NCBI GenBank assembly: GCA_964406605.1
Contig: CAYOSF010000022.1
Coordinates: forward strand, 1-29,576
DNA length: 29,576 nt
From: CAYOSF01 sp964406605
GTDB lineage: Bacteria; Chloroflexota; Dehalococcoidia; DSTF01; RBG-16-68-14
Direction: 5' to 3'
Made by a program: the position numbers and the translations under genes. A model generated the notes under the pieces. It ran no database searches and was not told the origin of the DNA. It saw only the letters and a program-made list of their open reading frames with translations. How positions within the stretch are numbered: the stretch's first letter is position 1; every line of letters begins with the position of its first letter. Of the stretch, positions 1-8,273 are shown piece by piece.

Positions 1-724
1 CGTTGGAGACAGCCGTGAGGCCGGCCGGCGCGTTCGCCTGCTTGTTGATGTCGGGGCTGTAGCCGGCCTCCTTGCCCAGCGCCTTCTGGATGACGTCCTC
101 CTCCATGTACGCGAACGTGCCCGACTCCTCGTTGCGGGTGTAGATCGTGATAGAACGGTCATCGCCGCCGAGCTCCGAGAAGTTGGTGATCTCGCCCGCA
201 AAGACCTTGGCCACCTCCTCGAAACTCATGTCGGCGAGGGGGTTGTCCGGGTGCACCACGATGGCCAGGGCATCTTTGAAGATCGTCGTCTCGAACGGGT
301 CGAGGCCCGCGGCCTGCGCCTGCGCGATCTCGTCGTCCTTTATCTGCCGGCTCGCCTGGGCGATGTCGACCTCCTTGTTGATGAAGGCCGTGATCCCGGC
401 GCCGGAGCCGAGGCCGCTCGGCGGGTTCACCTTGACGTCCGGATACTTCTCCTCAAACGCGGGGATCAACTCGATCGTGAACGGCTGGATGGTGCTCGAC
501 CCTTCGATGCTGATGGTGCCGGACACGTCTCCACCGGCTGACGGCTCCGTCGCCGCCTGCGCCGAGGGCTCTGTGGGCTGCGTGGTCGTCTTCTCTTCGT
601 TGTCGCCGCAGGCGACGAACAGAAAGGCCGTGAGGATCACGGCCAGAATGCCGGCCATAGGCACGGCGGGTCGCCGGAGGCCCTTGATCACCGCCTGAGG
701 GCCTCCTCTATGATCTTCGTGCAT
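1..724 (-). CDS. pstS: Phosphate ABC transporter substrate-binding lipoprotein PstS (partial, C-terminus off the left edge)
   Basis: This is the extracytoplasmic phosphate-binding lipoprotein of the high-affinity Pst importer. Translating the minus strand from the ATG at 722-724 gives 241 codons and no stop before the window edge. A signal peptide ends in a lipobox (FLFVACG, lipidated Cys at residue 39). PstS hallmarks follow: GSSTIQP at the start of the mature domain, then SGLGSGAGI, then SRQIKDDE, and TRNEESGTFAYMEEDV, the phosphate-binding Arg/Ser/Gly segment. The ATG has AGGAGG 9 nt upstream. A second AGGAGG precedes an in-frame GTG at 689-691 (residue 12), which gives a shorter and more typical signal peptide; either may be used. 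It lies directly downstream of phoPR on the same strand, with a PHO-box-like array between. pstC, pstA and pstB would be expected beyond the left edge. Confidence 0.93.
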   Translation of the reverse strand, partial: MHEDHRGGPQAVIKGLRRPAVPMAGILAVILTAFLFVACGDNEEKTTTQPTEPSAQAATEPSAGGDVSGTISIEGSSTIQPFTIELIPAFEEKYPDVKVNPPSGLGSGAGITAFINKEVDIAQASRQIKDDEIAQAQAAGLDPFETTIFKDALAIVVHPDNPLADMSFEEVAKVFAGEITNFSELGGDDRSITIYTRNEESGTFAYMEEDVIQKALGKEAGYSPDINKQANAPAGLTAVSN

Positions 725-785
725 CTAGTTGGACCTCCTGTGATTCGAATATCCACCATTCGGTTCTGACTCCCAGCATAAGCCG

Positions 786-828
786 GCCTGTTTAACGCGT
801 TGTTAAGGCGGGTGAACGCGAGGTAAAG
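786..828 (-). promoter_or_regulatory. PHO-box-like direct-repeat array upstream of pstS
   Basis: Read on the minus strand, this stretch splits into four successive units of 11, 11, 10 and 11 nt. The clearest is GTTCACCCGCC (807-817). The unit before it begins CTTTACC, and the two after it begin TTAAC and GTTAAAC. This matches the general form of actinobacterial PhoP sites (direct repeats of a GTTCACC-like 11-mer). The array ends 5 nt before a possible -10 (TATGCT, 775-780, minus) with no good -35, as expected of an activator-dependent promoter. The target is pstS, and the phoPR genes lie immediately upstream. The match is by eye; sites in this lineage may differ. Confidence 0.6.
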
Positions 829-882
829 ACTGACGGCCGTTTCGGAGGAGAGGCTGCGATGCTGGCGGGGTAAGGTGGCCTG

Positions 883-2661
883 CTAGGTTCGGATTGGCGC
901 CGATGCCGCCGGGATCGAAATGCTGAAGGTCGAGCCCTGGCCCTCCTCGCTCTGCACGCCCACGATACCGCCGTGGGCCTCCACGGTGTGCTTGACGATG
1001 GCCAAACCGAGACCCGTCCCCGCGCCGTGGCGCGCACGGTCGCTCTTGTAGAATCGCTCGAACACGCGCGGCAGGTCCTGGGCTGAGATGCCGACGCCCG
1101 TGTCGGACACTCGGACCGTCACGCTGCCCTCCTCGAACGCCACCGATACCTGCACCCTGCCTTGCTCATGACTGAACTTCACGGCGTTGTGGATGAGGTT
1201 GCCAACCGCGCGTTCCAGACGCTCGGCGTCCCCGGTGACCGGCGGTAGTTCGGGCTCGGCCTCCAGCACAAGCCGGACCCCCTGCCGCTCGGCCTGAGGG
1301 CGAAGACGCTCGACCGCCCGTTCGGCGACGGCGGCCAGCTCCACCGGCTCCTCCGCCATCCGATACTGGCCGGATTCGATCCGCGACAGCTCCAGCAGCT
1401 CCTCGACGAGCTGCACGAGACGGTCGACTTCCTCCTGGGCCTGGGCGACGAAGGTGTGCGCCACCGCCTCGTCCTCCAGCGCCCCGCCTTCGAGCGTGTC
1501 CAGGACGGACTTCACCGAGGCGAGCGGTGTCCGCAGTTCGTGCGAGACGTTCCCGACAAAATCGCGCCGCATCTGCTCCGTTCGCTTCATGTCGCTCACG
1601 TCGTGGAACACCGCGAGAGCGCCCCACTCACCTCCGCCGAGGATGGGAGTGGTGATCACTTGGAGATGCTGTTTGCTCGGCCGGTCCAGGAGGACTGTCT
1701 GCTGTTGCCCTTCCTCACGGCTCGCCCGGAGCGCCTCGAGTGCCTGCTCGTTGGGCAGCACCCACGCGAAAGGATTGCCCACGAGTTCCTCCTGGGATCG
1801 CTCGAACAGTCGCTCCGCGGCCGTGTTGGCGAAACGGATGCTGCCGCCTTGATCGACCGCCAGAACCGCGTCGACGCTGCTGTTCAGGGCTGCCACCAGC
1901 CGGTTGCGCTCCTGTGAAGCGGCGGCGATGAGGGCTTCCAGACTGCCGGCCATGTGATTGAAGGAATCCGCCAACTCGCCCATCTCCCCCGAGGGGCGTG
2001 GGCTCACCCGTTCGTCCAGGTTGCCGCCGGCGATGGCGCGGGCCGCCCGGGTCAGCCGGCCCAAGGGGCGCATGATGGTGGTGCCCAGTACCAGACTGAG
2101 AAGGGCCGCTGCCCCGGCCGTGATCACCACGGCGATGAGGATGGAGCGCGTGATGCCGGTGACCGTCGCTTCTACTGCCTCCGAAGGCCGGGCCACACGA
2201 ACGACCCACGTCGGCTGGCCGTCCTCCGGAACACGGACGGCCACGTAGGTGAACTCGGTGTTCAATGTGGCGCTGCGTCTGCTGGAGCTGCCCTCGCCGC
2301 CGGCGATGGCCTCCTGCACTTCCGGTCTGGTGAGATGGTTGTCCATTGTCCTGGGATCAGCCTGAGAGTCGCCCAGGACCGTACCGTCAGCCGCGATGAT
2401 CGTGATCCGCGTGTCGGCCACGCCGAGTTCTTCGGCGATCTGATCGAGACGGTCCGGTGACGCCTCCGCTTCTGTCAGTTGCCCGAGGGCGCTGGCAACC
2501 ATGCGCGCCTGCGCGGCCAGGTCCTCCTCGACAGCGTTCCGGAAGTCGTGTTCGACCCAGTTTACGACGTACACCCCCAGACCGGCGAATGCCGCCACGG
2601 TGAGCAGCACGTAGCCGGCGGCGGTGCGAAACCGGAGACTATCCAGTACTCGGCGAAGCAT
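883..2661 (-). CDS. phoR: PhoR-type membrane sensor histidine kinase
   Basis: This is a sensor kinase of the phosphate two-component system. Domain order, numbered from the TTG at 2665-2667: TM1 about 15-38, an extracytoplasmic loop of about 135 residues, TM2 about 174-197, HAMP about 198-250, PAS about 252-355, then HisKA with H376 in the H-box NVSHELRTPL. The HATPase_c domain has the N-box NLIHN (490-494), DTGVGI (522-527) and GTGLGL (550-555). Every catalytic motif is present. The TTG overlaps the phoP stop by 4 nt (TTGA); the ATG two codons later (2661) leaves 2 nt and is listed here. The PhoR assignment rests on the HAMP-PAS-HisKA-HATPase architecture, coupling to a PhoP/PhoB-type regulator and the downstream pstS. 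The large sensor loop could also serve another envelope signal (WalK-like). Confidence 0.9.
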   Translation of the reverse strand: MLRRVLDSLRFRTAAGYVLLTVAAFAGLGVYVVNWVEHDFRNAVEEDLAAQARMVASALGQLTEAEASPDRLDQIAEELGVADTRITIIAADGTVLGDSQADPRTMDNHLTRPEVQEAIAGGEGSSSRRSATLNTEFTYVAVRVPEDGQPTWVVRVARPSEAVEATVTGITRSILIAVVITAGAAALLSLVLGTTIMRPLGRLTRAARAIAGGNLDERVSPRPSGEMGELADSFNHMAGSLEALIAAASQERNRLVAALNSSVDAVLAVDQGGSIRFANTAAERLFERSQEELVGNPFAWVLPNEQALEALRASREEGQQQTVLLDRPSKQHLQVITTPILGGGEWGALAVFHDVSDMKRTEQMRRDFVGNVSHELRTPLASVKSVLDTLEGGALEDEAVAHTFVAQAQEEVDRLVQLVEELLELSRIESGQYRMAEEPVELAAVAERAVERLRPQAERQGVRLVLEAEPELPPVTGDAERLERAVGNLIHNAVKFSHEQGRVQVSVAFEEGSVTVRVSDTGVGISAQDLPRVFERFYKSDRARHGAGTGLGLAIVKHTVEAHGGIVGVQSEEGQGSTFSISIPAASAPIRT

Positions 2662-2663
2662 GC

Positions 2664-3344
2664 TCAACCGTCGAAGCGGTAGCCTGTCCCTCGCAGGGTG
2701 ACGAGCCGCGTGGGTTTGCTCGGCTCGTCCTCTATCTTCTCGCGCAGCCAGCGGACATGAACGTCCACCGTCCGTGAGTCGCCCAGGAAGTCATAGCCCC
2801 ACACCTGGTTGAGGAGTTCCTCCCGTGTGAAGGCGCGGCCGCGATGGCGCAACAGGAAGAGGAGGAGTTCGTATTCCTTGGGCTTGAGCGGCAGGACCTC
2901 ACCGTCCTTGAAAGCCTGCCTTCGCCGCAGGTCAACATCGAGGTCACCCGACCGAAGACTCTCTTCCTCCTGTTGCGGTGCCGTCTCCGCTCGGCGCAGC
3001 AGCGCGCGCACGCGCGCCAGCAACTCGCGCATTCCGAACGGCTTGGTGACGTAGTCGTCGGCTCCTATCTCCAGACCGACGACTTTGTCTACCTCTTCCG
3101 TCTTGGCCGTAAGCATCAGGATCGGCACCGCCGTCTCGCGCCGGAGGATCCGGCAGACCTCCAGGCCGTCCAGCCCGGGAAGCATGAGATCGAGCAGGAT
3201 GAGGTCGGGACGCTCGCTGCGAGCCGTGGCCAGACCCGTTTCGCCATCGCTCGCGGTGGCGACCTGGTAGCCCTCGCGCTCCAGGTTGTACCTGAGCGTG
3301 GCTACAAGCGTGGACTCGTCTTCGACGACGAGGATCTTTTTCAC
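2664..3344 (-). CDS. phoP: PhoP/PhoB-type OmpR-family response regulator
   Basis: This is a 226-aa DNA-binding response regulator. The receiver domain (about 1-118) has the acidic pair E8/D9, phospho-acceptor D52 in LLDLMLPGLDG, T79 and K101 (VTKPF). The winged-helix output domain (about 128-226) ends with the typical LVTLRGTGYRFDG. It starts at a GTG with GGTGG just upstream. It is translationally coupled to the kinase gene and is very probably its partner. The PHO-box-like array upstream of pstS is a plausible target. The PhoP label over other OmpR-family regulators rests on that context. Confidence 0.9.
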   Translation of the reverse strand: MKKILVVEDESTLVATLRYNLEREGYQVATASDGETGLATARSERPDLILLDLMLPGLDGLEVCRILRRETAVPILMLTAKTEEVDKVVGLEIGADDYVTKPFGMRELLARVRALLRRAETAPQQEEESLRSGDLDVDLRRRQAFKDGEVLPLKPKEYELLLFLLRHRGRAFTREELLNQVWGYDFLGDSRTVDVHVRWLREKIEDEPSKPTRLVTLRGTGYRFDG

Positions 3345-3377
3345 CGGCCCACCAAGTGAGGTACACTCCTCAGTCCT

Positions 3378-3406
3378 ATTCTATCGGCTGCGAGCAGGCG
3401 GCTGAA
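3378..3406 (-). promoter_or_regulatory. Candidate sigma70-type promoter of phoPR
   Basis: On the minus strand, TTCAGC (3401-3406) is separated by 17 nt from TAGAAT (3378-3383), about 34 nt upstream of the phoP GTG. The -10 matches the consensus in 5 of 6 positions; the -35 is weak. No PHO-like repeat is visible here, so phosphate autoregulation of phoPR is not supported by sequence. Confidence 0.4.
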
Positions 3407-3508
3407 GAGCGGCACGTCACCGGGATCGTCTGAGCGATCGGCCGTCCGTCCATCCAGCCACGTGCGCGTAGCGCCCGACATGCGTAGGCTGGCAGCGGGA
3501 GGTTGGCT

Positions 3509-5023
3509 ATGAAGTACGACCTGATCGTGATCGGTGCGGGCGCCGGGGGTGCCGTGACCGCCGCGCGCGTTTCGGAAGACCCTTCGCGGTCGGTGCTGCT
3601 GCTCGAGGCGGGACCGTACTACCCGGCGACGGAGCAGATGCCCGTCGACCTGCTCAACGGCAACGACAACTCCTACTTCTCCCACGACTGGGGCTACGAG
3701 GCCGAGGCAAACGTATCGGGCCGCGTGGCGCACATGCCGGCGGGACGCGTCGTGGGCGGCTCGTCGGCGGTGAACACCGCGATTGCGCTGCGTGGCGTGC
3801 CCGAGGACTACGACGAGTGGGCCGCGCTCGGCAACGACGAGTGGTCCTGGGAGAAGGTCCTGCCCTACTTTCGCCGGCTGGAGAACGACCTCGATTTCGA
3901 TGACGACTACCACGGCCGCAACGGCCCGGTGCCGATCCGGCGCTACCAGGAGGAGGAGCTGGTGCCGGTACAGCTTGCCTTCGTGCGGGCGATGCGCGCG
4001 CTCGGCTACCCGGAGACCCGGGACAACAACGACCCGGAGTCTGCCGGCCTTGGCCACCACCCGATGAACAAGGATGGGTCGCAGCGCCTGAGCGTGGCCA
4101 CTTGCTACGTCGAGCCCGCGCGGCACCGCCTGAACCTGACGGTCCGCGGCGACTGCTTCACTCGCCGCATCCTCACCGACGGCGCCCGCGCCACCGGGGT
4201 CGAAGTGGAGTCCGGCGGGGCAACCCAGATCGTGGAGGGCAGCCGCATCGTGCTCGCCGGGGGCGCCATCGGCTCGCCCGCCATCCTCATGCGTTCGGGC
4301 ATCGGACCGGAGGCGCACCTCCGCGAGCTTGGCATCGATCTCGTGCGGGACCTGCCCGGCGTCGGCCAGAACCTGGACGACCACCCGATGCTCGGCGTCG
4401 TCTTCGACGCGAAGGAAGGCATCCTCAATCGAGGCGATCCGGTCGTGCAGGTCACCTACCGCTACACCTCCACCGGCGGCACGGAGCGCAACGACATGCA
4501 GCTCATGCCCGTGTCGCAGCTTGCCACCCGTTCCGGCAGGCTCGTCTTTTCCATCGGCTCGGTCGTTTACCGGCAGAAGTCGATCGGCCGGTTGACGCTG
4601 CAGTCGGCCGACCCGCACGAGCCGCCGCGCATCGAGAACCGCTTCCTCACCGAAGAGGAGGACGTGCGCCGCCTCGTAGAGGGCGTGCACATGGGGCTCG
4701 AGGTCGGCTCGCATCCCGAGTTCGAGCACATCGCGGACGGCGTGAGGACGCCGCCGGCGGCCGCCGTACCCGACGACGAAGAGCTGGGCGAGTGGTGCAA
4801 GAAGATCGCCTCCAGCGGCTTCCATCCTAGCTGCACGGCGAAGATGGCGCCGGAGGACGACCCGATGGGCGTCGTCGACCAGCACCTGCGCGTCCGTGGC
4901 TTCGACAACCTCTTCGTGGCAGACGCCTCGGTGATGCCGAAGTGCCCGCGCGCGAACATCCACCTCACCTCGATCGTGATCGGCGAGCGGGCGGGCGAGT
5001 GGCTCCGCGAGGGTACCGTCTAG
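3509..5023 (+). CDS. GMC-family FAD-dependent oxidoreductase (alcohol/choline dehydrogenase-like)
   Basis: This is a 504-aa flavoprotein that would oxidise an alcohol group. The FAD Rossmann motif GAGAGG is at residues 9-14, followed by LLEAGP (31-36). GMC signature 1 is AGRVVGGSSAVN (78-89) and signature 2 is GAIGSPAILMRSGIGP (252-267). The C-terminal block has the catalytic-type His at H439 (FHPSCTAKM) and an Asn at N483 (RANIHLTS), the usual His/Asn pair. The start is the ATG at 3509, with GGGAGG 6 nt upstream; an in-frame TTG at 3503 lies inside that spacer. No signal peptide is seen, so it is likely cytoplasmic. It is transcribed away from phoPR. The substrate is unknown. Mycofactocin-linked GMC enzymes look similar, but no mycofactocin genes are in the window. 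Confidence 0.88.
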   Translation: MKYDLIVIGAGAGGAVTAARVSEDPSRSVLLLEAGPYYPATEQMPVDLLNGNDNSYFSHDWGYEAEANVSGRVAHMPAGRVVGGSSAVNTAIALRGVPEDYDEWAALGNDEWSWEKVLPYFRRLENDLDFDDDYHGRNGPVPIRRYQEEELVPVQLAFVRAMRALGYPETRDNNDPESAGLGHHPMNKDGSQRLSVATCYVEPARHRLNLTVRGDCFTRRILTDGARATGVEVESGGATQIVEGSRIVLAGGAIGSPAILMRSGIGPEAHLRELGIDLVRDLPGVGQNLDDHPMLGVVFDAKEGILNRGDPVVQVTYRYTSTGGTERNDMQLMPVSQLATRSGRLVFSIGSVVYRQKSIGRLTLQSADPHEPPRIENRFLTEEEDVRRLVEGVHMGLEVGSHPEFEHIADGVRTPPAAAVPDDEELGEWCKKIASSGFHPSCTAKMAPEDDPMGVVDQHLRVRGFDNLFVADASVMPKCPRANIHLTSIVIGERAGEWLREGTV

Positions 5024-5136
5024 TTCCATTGCGCTCGGCCAACGGGCGTGAGCGTCCCTTCGCTCGGACGCGACCGAGGCGCTGATCCAGTAGTCTTGCC
5101 CTTCTGCCTTCGCGGCGCGTGTGCCACCATGCCAGC

Positions 5137-5877
5137 ATGGATGTGAGTGCCATTCCCGTGGTGGTCGCGATTGTCCTTCTCGCCAGCGCCGCCGTGGGCC
5201 TCACCGGCTTCGGCTTTGCGCTGACCGTCGTGCCCGTGTTCCTGCTCGTCCTGGATGTCAAAGACACCGTCGTCCTCGCCTCGCTGCTGGCGATTGCGAA
5301 CCTGCTCCTCCTTGCCGTGCGTGTCTGGCGGCAAGTCCCATGGCGGACGGTAATACCGCTGCTGGTGGGTAGCTTCGTCGGCATGCCGCTGGGCCTGGCC
5401 GTGCTCCTGCTGGCGCCCGAGGATGCCCTGCGCATCGGCGTGGCAGTGGCCGTCATCGTGATGGCGCTTGCCATCGCCAGGGGGTTGCGCATCCGCTCCC
5501 AAGGGGCGGCGGGCGAGATCGCCGTCGGAGTATCATCCGGCATCTTGAGCACCAGCACCAGCCTGCCCGGTCCGCCCGTCGTGCTCTATCTGCAGGGCAG
5601 AGGACTCCCTCCTGAGCGATTCCGGGCCGCGCTCACCATGTTCTTCCTGATCGGGACCATCGCCTCGCTTGGCGCCTTTGTCGGTGCCGACGTGGTCAGC
5701 GCCAATGCGTGGCTGCTGGCCGCCACCGCACTGCCCGCGGTGGTTGTCGGCAACCTCAGCGGCGACAGGCTGCTTCGCTTCGTGGACCCGCGCCTCTTCA
5801 GCCGGCTCGTGGTGCTGCTGCTGATCGCCACGGCCCTCTCCGCCGTCGGCTCCTCGATTCACCGCCTGGCCGGCTAG
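5137..5877 (+). CDS. TSUP family (TauE/SafE-like) membrane permease
   Basis: This is a 246-aa very hydrophobic protein with about eight membrane segments. It has two halves of the TSUP type: the first begins AAVGLTGFGFALTVVPVFLL, and the second repeat carries GVSSGILSTSTSLPGPPVVLYL, the typical Gly/Ser/Pro-rich re-entrant motif. Members of this family export or import small organic or sulfur-containing anions such as sulfoacetate, taurine or sulfite; the substrate cannot be told here. The ATG at 5137 is preferred over an in-frame GTG at 5119, since neither has a clear Shine-Dalgarno and the ATG start leads straight into the first membrane segment. It ends 44 nt before galT on the same strand, but a functional link to galactose use is not established. 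Confidence 0.82.
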   Translation: MDVSAIPVVVAIVLLASAAVGLTGFGFALTVVPVFLLVLDVKDTVVLASLLAIANLLLLAVRVWRQVPWRTVIPLLVGSFVGMPLGLAVLLLAPEDALRIGVAVAVIVMALAIARGLRIRSQGAAGEIAVGVSSGILSTSTSLPGPPVVLYLQGRGLPPERFRAALTMFFLIGTIASLGAFVGADVVSANAWLLAATALPAVVVGNLSGDRLLRFVDPRLFSRLVVLLLIATALSAVGSSIHRLAG

Positions 5878-5921
5878 ACGCGCCGTTGCCACCCCGTCCG
5901 CGCCCGGCTAGACTGCCATCG

Positions 5922-7016
5922 ATGCCTCTCCAGAAGACGCGTATCACCAAGCCCGACGGCCGTCACCTCTGGTACTACACGTGGCAGGGCACGCCCCCCA
6001 CCATCGAGGCCGCTACCGCCGGCCCGACGCTTGAGTCCGAAGGATTAGAGCTGCGCTGGAACCCTCTGGTCGAGGAGTGGGTCGTGGTGGCGCCCGAACG
6101 TCAGGATCGCACGCACCTGCCGCCGGCGGAGTACTGTCCCCTCTGCCCCACCCACGACCCATCGCTGCCCACCGAGGTGCCCGCGCCCGACTATGAGATC
6201 GTCGTCTTCGAGAACCGCTTCCCCAGCTTCCGGAGGCAGCCGCCCCAGTCCCACGTACCGGCGGCGCCCTACCATTCGGCCGAGGCGGCCGGTACCTGCG
6301 AAGTGGTGCTCTACTCCCCCGAGCACGACGCGACACTGGGCGCCATGCCCGAGGACCACATCGTGCGGCTGGTGGAGGTATGGACGGACCGCTATCGCGA
6401 GCTTGGTGCGCGGCCGGAGGTGGACTACGTCTTCATCTTCGAGAACCGCGGGAAGGAGATCGGCGTCACGCTGACCCACCCACACGGCCAGATCTACGCG
6501 TTTCCGTTCCTGCCGCCGCGAGCCCGACGCGAGCTGGAGGCAGCCGGCCGCTACCGGCGAGCCCACCGCCGTTGCCTGCATTGCGACGTCGTCCGGGCGG
6601 AGACGGCGGGACGCCGGCGCCTCGTGGCCGAGCGCGATGGTTTCGTCGCGTTCGTGCCCTACTTCGCCCGCTACCCCTATGAGGTCCACGTCGTCAGCCG
6701 GCGCCACCGGCCCTCATTGACCGCGTTGACGGCCGCCGAGCGACGCGATCTGGCCGCTGTCCTGAAGACCGTGCTGCTCAAGTACGACAACCTCTGGGGC
6801 TTCGCCCTGCCCTTTGTCATGGTGATGCATCAGCGTCCCACGGACGGGCGTCGCCATCAGGGCTGCCACTTCCATATTGAGTTCACGCCGCCGCACCGCA
6901 GCCCCGAGAAGCTGAAGTACCTGGCCGGCTGCGAAACAGGCGCCGGCACCTTCATCAACGACGTCCGCGCGGAGGAGACGGCACGGGAGCTACGGTGGAC
7001 GGAGCCTCGGACCTGA
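5922..7016 (+). CDS. galT: Galactose-1-phosphate uridylyltransferase
   Basis: This is a 364-aa Leloir pathway enzyme that transfers UMP from UDP-glucose to galactose-1-phosphate. The structural zinc ligands are visible as C72 and C75 (YCPLC), H135 (YSPEHDATLG) and H186. The active-site motif is THPHGQIYAFP (185-195), with nucleophile H188. The C-terminal domain has the HIT-fold motif GCHFHIEF. About 20 residues (through LWYYTWQG) precede the usual start of the family and are kept because the ATG at 5922 is the only good start. It overlaps galK by 22 nt, so the two are translationally linked. No galE or galactose regulator is in the window. Confidence 0.95.
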   Translation: MPLQKTRITKPDGRHLWYYTWQGTPPTIEAATAGPTLESEGLELRWNPLVEEWVVVAPERQDRTHLPPAEYCPLCPTHDPSLPTEVPAPDYEIVVFENRFPSFRRQPPQSHVPAAPYHSAEAAGTCEVVLYSPEHDATLGAMPEDHIVRLVEVWTDRYRELGARPEVDYVFIFENRGKEIGVTLTHPHGQIYAFPFLPPRARRELEAAGRYRRAHRRCLHCDVVRAETAGRRRLVAERDGFVAFVPYFARYPYEVHVVSRRHRPSLTALTAAERRDLAAVLKTVLLKYDNLWGFALPFVMVMHQRPTDGRRHQGCHFHIEFTPPHRSPEKLKYLAGCETGAGTFINDVRAEETARELRWTEPRT

Positions 7017-8197
7017 CACCCGCGCGGGGACGCCTGGCGGACCTGCAAGTAGCGTTCCGGACCCGTTTCGGCCGGCCGCCGGAGGGAGCGGCCGAGGCCC
7101 CCGGCCGCGTGAACCTCATCGGCGAACATCTCGACTACAACGATGGGCTGGTGCTTCCCGCCGCCATCGACCGCACCGTGCTGGTGGCGTTCGCGATCCG
7201 GCAAGACGCCGAGGTGCGCATCTACTCACTCGATTTCGACCAGGAGTCCCGCTTCCGGCTGGATGCGCCGGCCGGCCGTGACGGGCAGCATTCTTGGAGC
7301 AACTACCTGCGCGGCGTGGTCCAGGTACTGCAGGAGGAGGACTTCTCAGGCCCCGGACTGGACCTGGCCGTAGCAGGTGACGTGCCCGTCGGATCGGGAC
7401 TGTCGTCCTCGGCGGCGCTGGAGGTGGCGGCCTTGGGCGCGCTGCGCGCCGCGTGGGACCTGGATTTGGACGACAGGCGGCTCGCGTTGCTGGGCCAGCG
7501 CGCGGAGAACCAGTTCGTCGGCGTGCAGTGCGGCATCATGGACCAGTTCGCGGCCGCTTTGGGCGCCGCCGACCACGCTCTCCTCATCGATTGCCGTTCC
7601 CTGGACCACCAGCTCGTCCCGCTCCGCCTTGACGAGTTGGGCTACGCTCTGGTGGTCGCCGACTCGGGTCTGCCGCGCCGCCTCGAACGGTCCGAATACA
7701 ACCGCCGCCGGGAGGAGTGCGCGGAGGCGCTCGAACTGCTAAGCGGGACGATGCCGCAGCGGCCGGCCGCCCTCCGCGACGTATCGGTGGCAGACCTCGA
7801 ACAACATGGCGACCGCCTGCCCGGCCCACTCCGGCGTCGCGTACGCCACGTCGCCAGCGAGATGGAGCGGGTGGCCGCCAGTGTCACCGCCCTGCGCAAG
7901 GGCGATCTGGACGCGTTCGGCCTGCTTATGAACGCCTCACATGCCAGCCTGCGCGATGACTATCAGGTGAGCTGCCCCGAGCTGGATCGCCTGACGGAGC
8001 TGGCCCAGAGCCTGCCCGGCGTGGTCGGTGCGCGCCTCACGGGGGCAGGCTTCGGCGGATGCACCGTCAATCTGGTGCGCGCGGAGGCGGTGGACGTGTT
8101 TCGGGGCGAGGTCGTGGCGCCCTACAGCAGGGAGACAGGTCTGCCGGGCAAGATGTACGTCTGCCGAGCCGCGGAAGGTCTCCGTCTCCGACACTGA
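6995..8197 (+). CDS. galK: Galactokinase (GHMP kinase family)
   Basis: This is a 400-aa kinase that phosphorylates galactose at C1 with ATP. All three GHMP signatures are present: the galactokinase signature RVNLIGEHLDYNDG (38-51), the ATP-binding loop VPVGSGLSSSAALE, and the C-terminal glycine motif GARLTGAGFGGCTVNLV. CGIMDQF holds the catalytic Asp. The GTG at 6995 lies inside the last codons of galT (22-nt overlap). Length is close to the bacterial norm of about 380-400. It converges with the M23 peptidase gene, with 76 nt between their ends. Confidence 0.95.
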   Translation: MDGASDLTPARGRLADLQVAFRTRFGRPPEGAAEAPGRVNLIGEHLDYNDGLVLPAAIDRTVLVAFAIRQDAEVRIYSLDFDQESRFRLDAPAGRDGQHSWSNYLRGVVQVLQEEDFSGPGLDLAVAGDVPVGSGLSSSAALEVAALGALRAAWDLDLDDRRLALLGQRAENQFVGVQCGIMDQFAAALGAADHALLIDCRSLDHQLVPLRLDELGYALVVADSGLPRRLERSEYNRRREECAEALELLSGTMPQRPAALRDVSVADLEQHGDRLPGPLRRRVRHVASEMERVAASVTALRKGDLDAFGLLMNASHASLRDDYQVSCPELDRLTELAQSLPGVVGARLTGAGFGGCTVNLVRAEAVDVFRGEVVAPYSRETGLPGKMYVCRAAEGLRLRH

Positions 8198-8273
8198 CGG
8201 CAGCGGATCTCAGGCATCACCGCGGGCTGGTCGATTCCCCGAGGCTCGGACGGCGCGCCGGCTGCCGGCCCGA

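Noticed and set aside
3341..5029. 562-aa open frame on the minus strand opposite the GMC oxidoreductase
   Set aside because: It is an antisense shadow: low-complexity Arg/Val/His composition and no recognisable domain, while the plus strand carries a full GMC enzyme.
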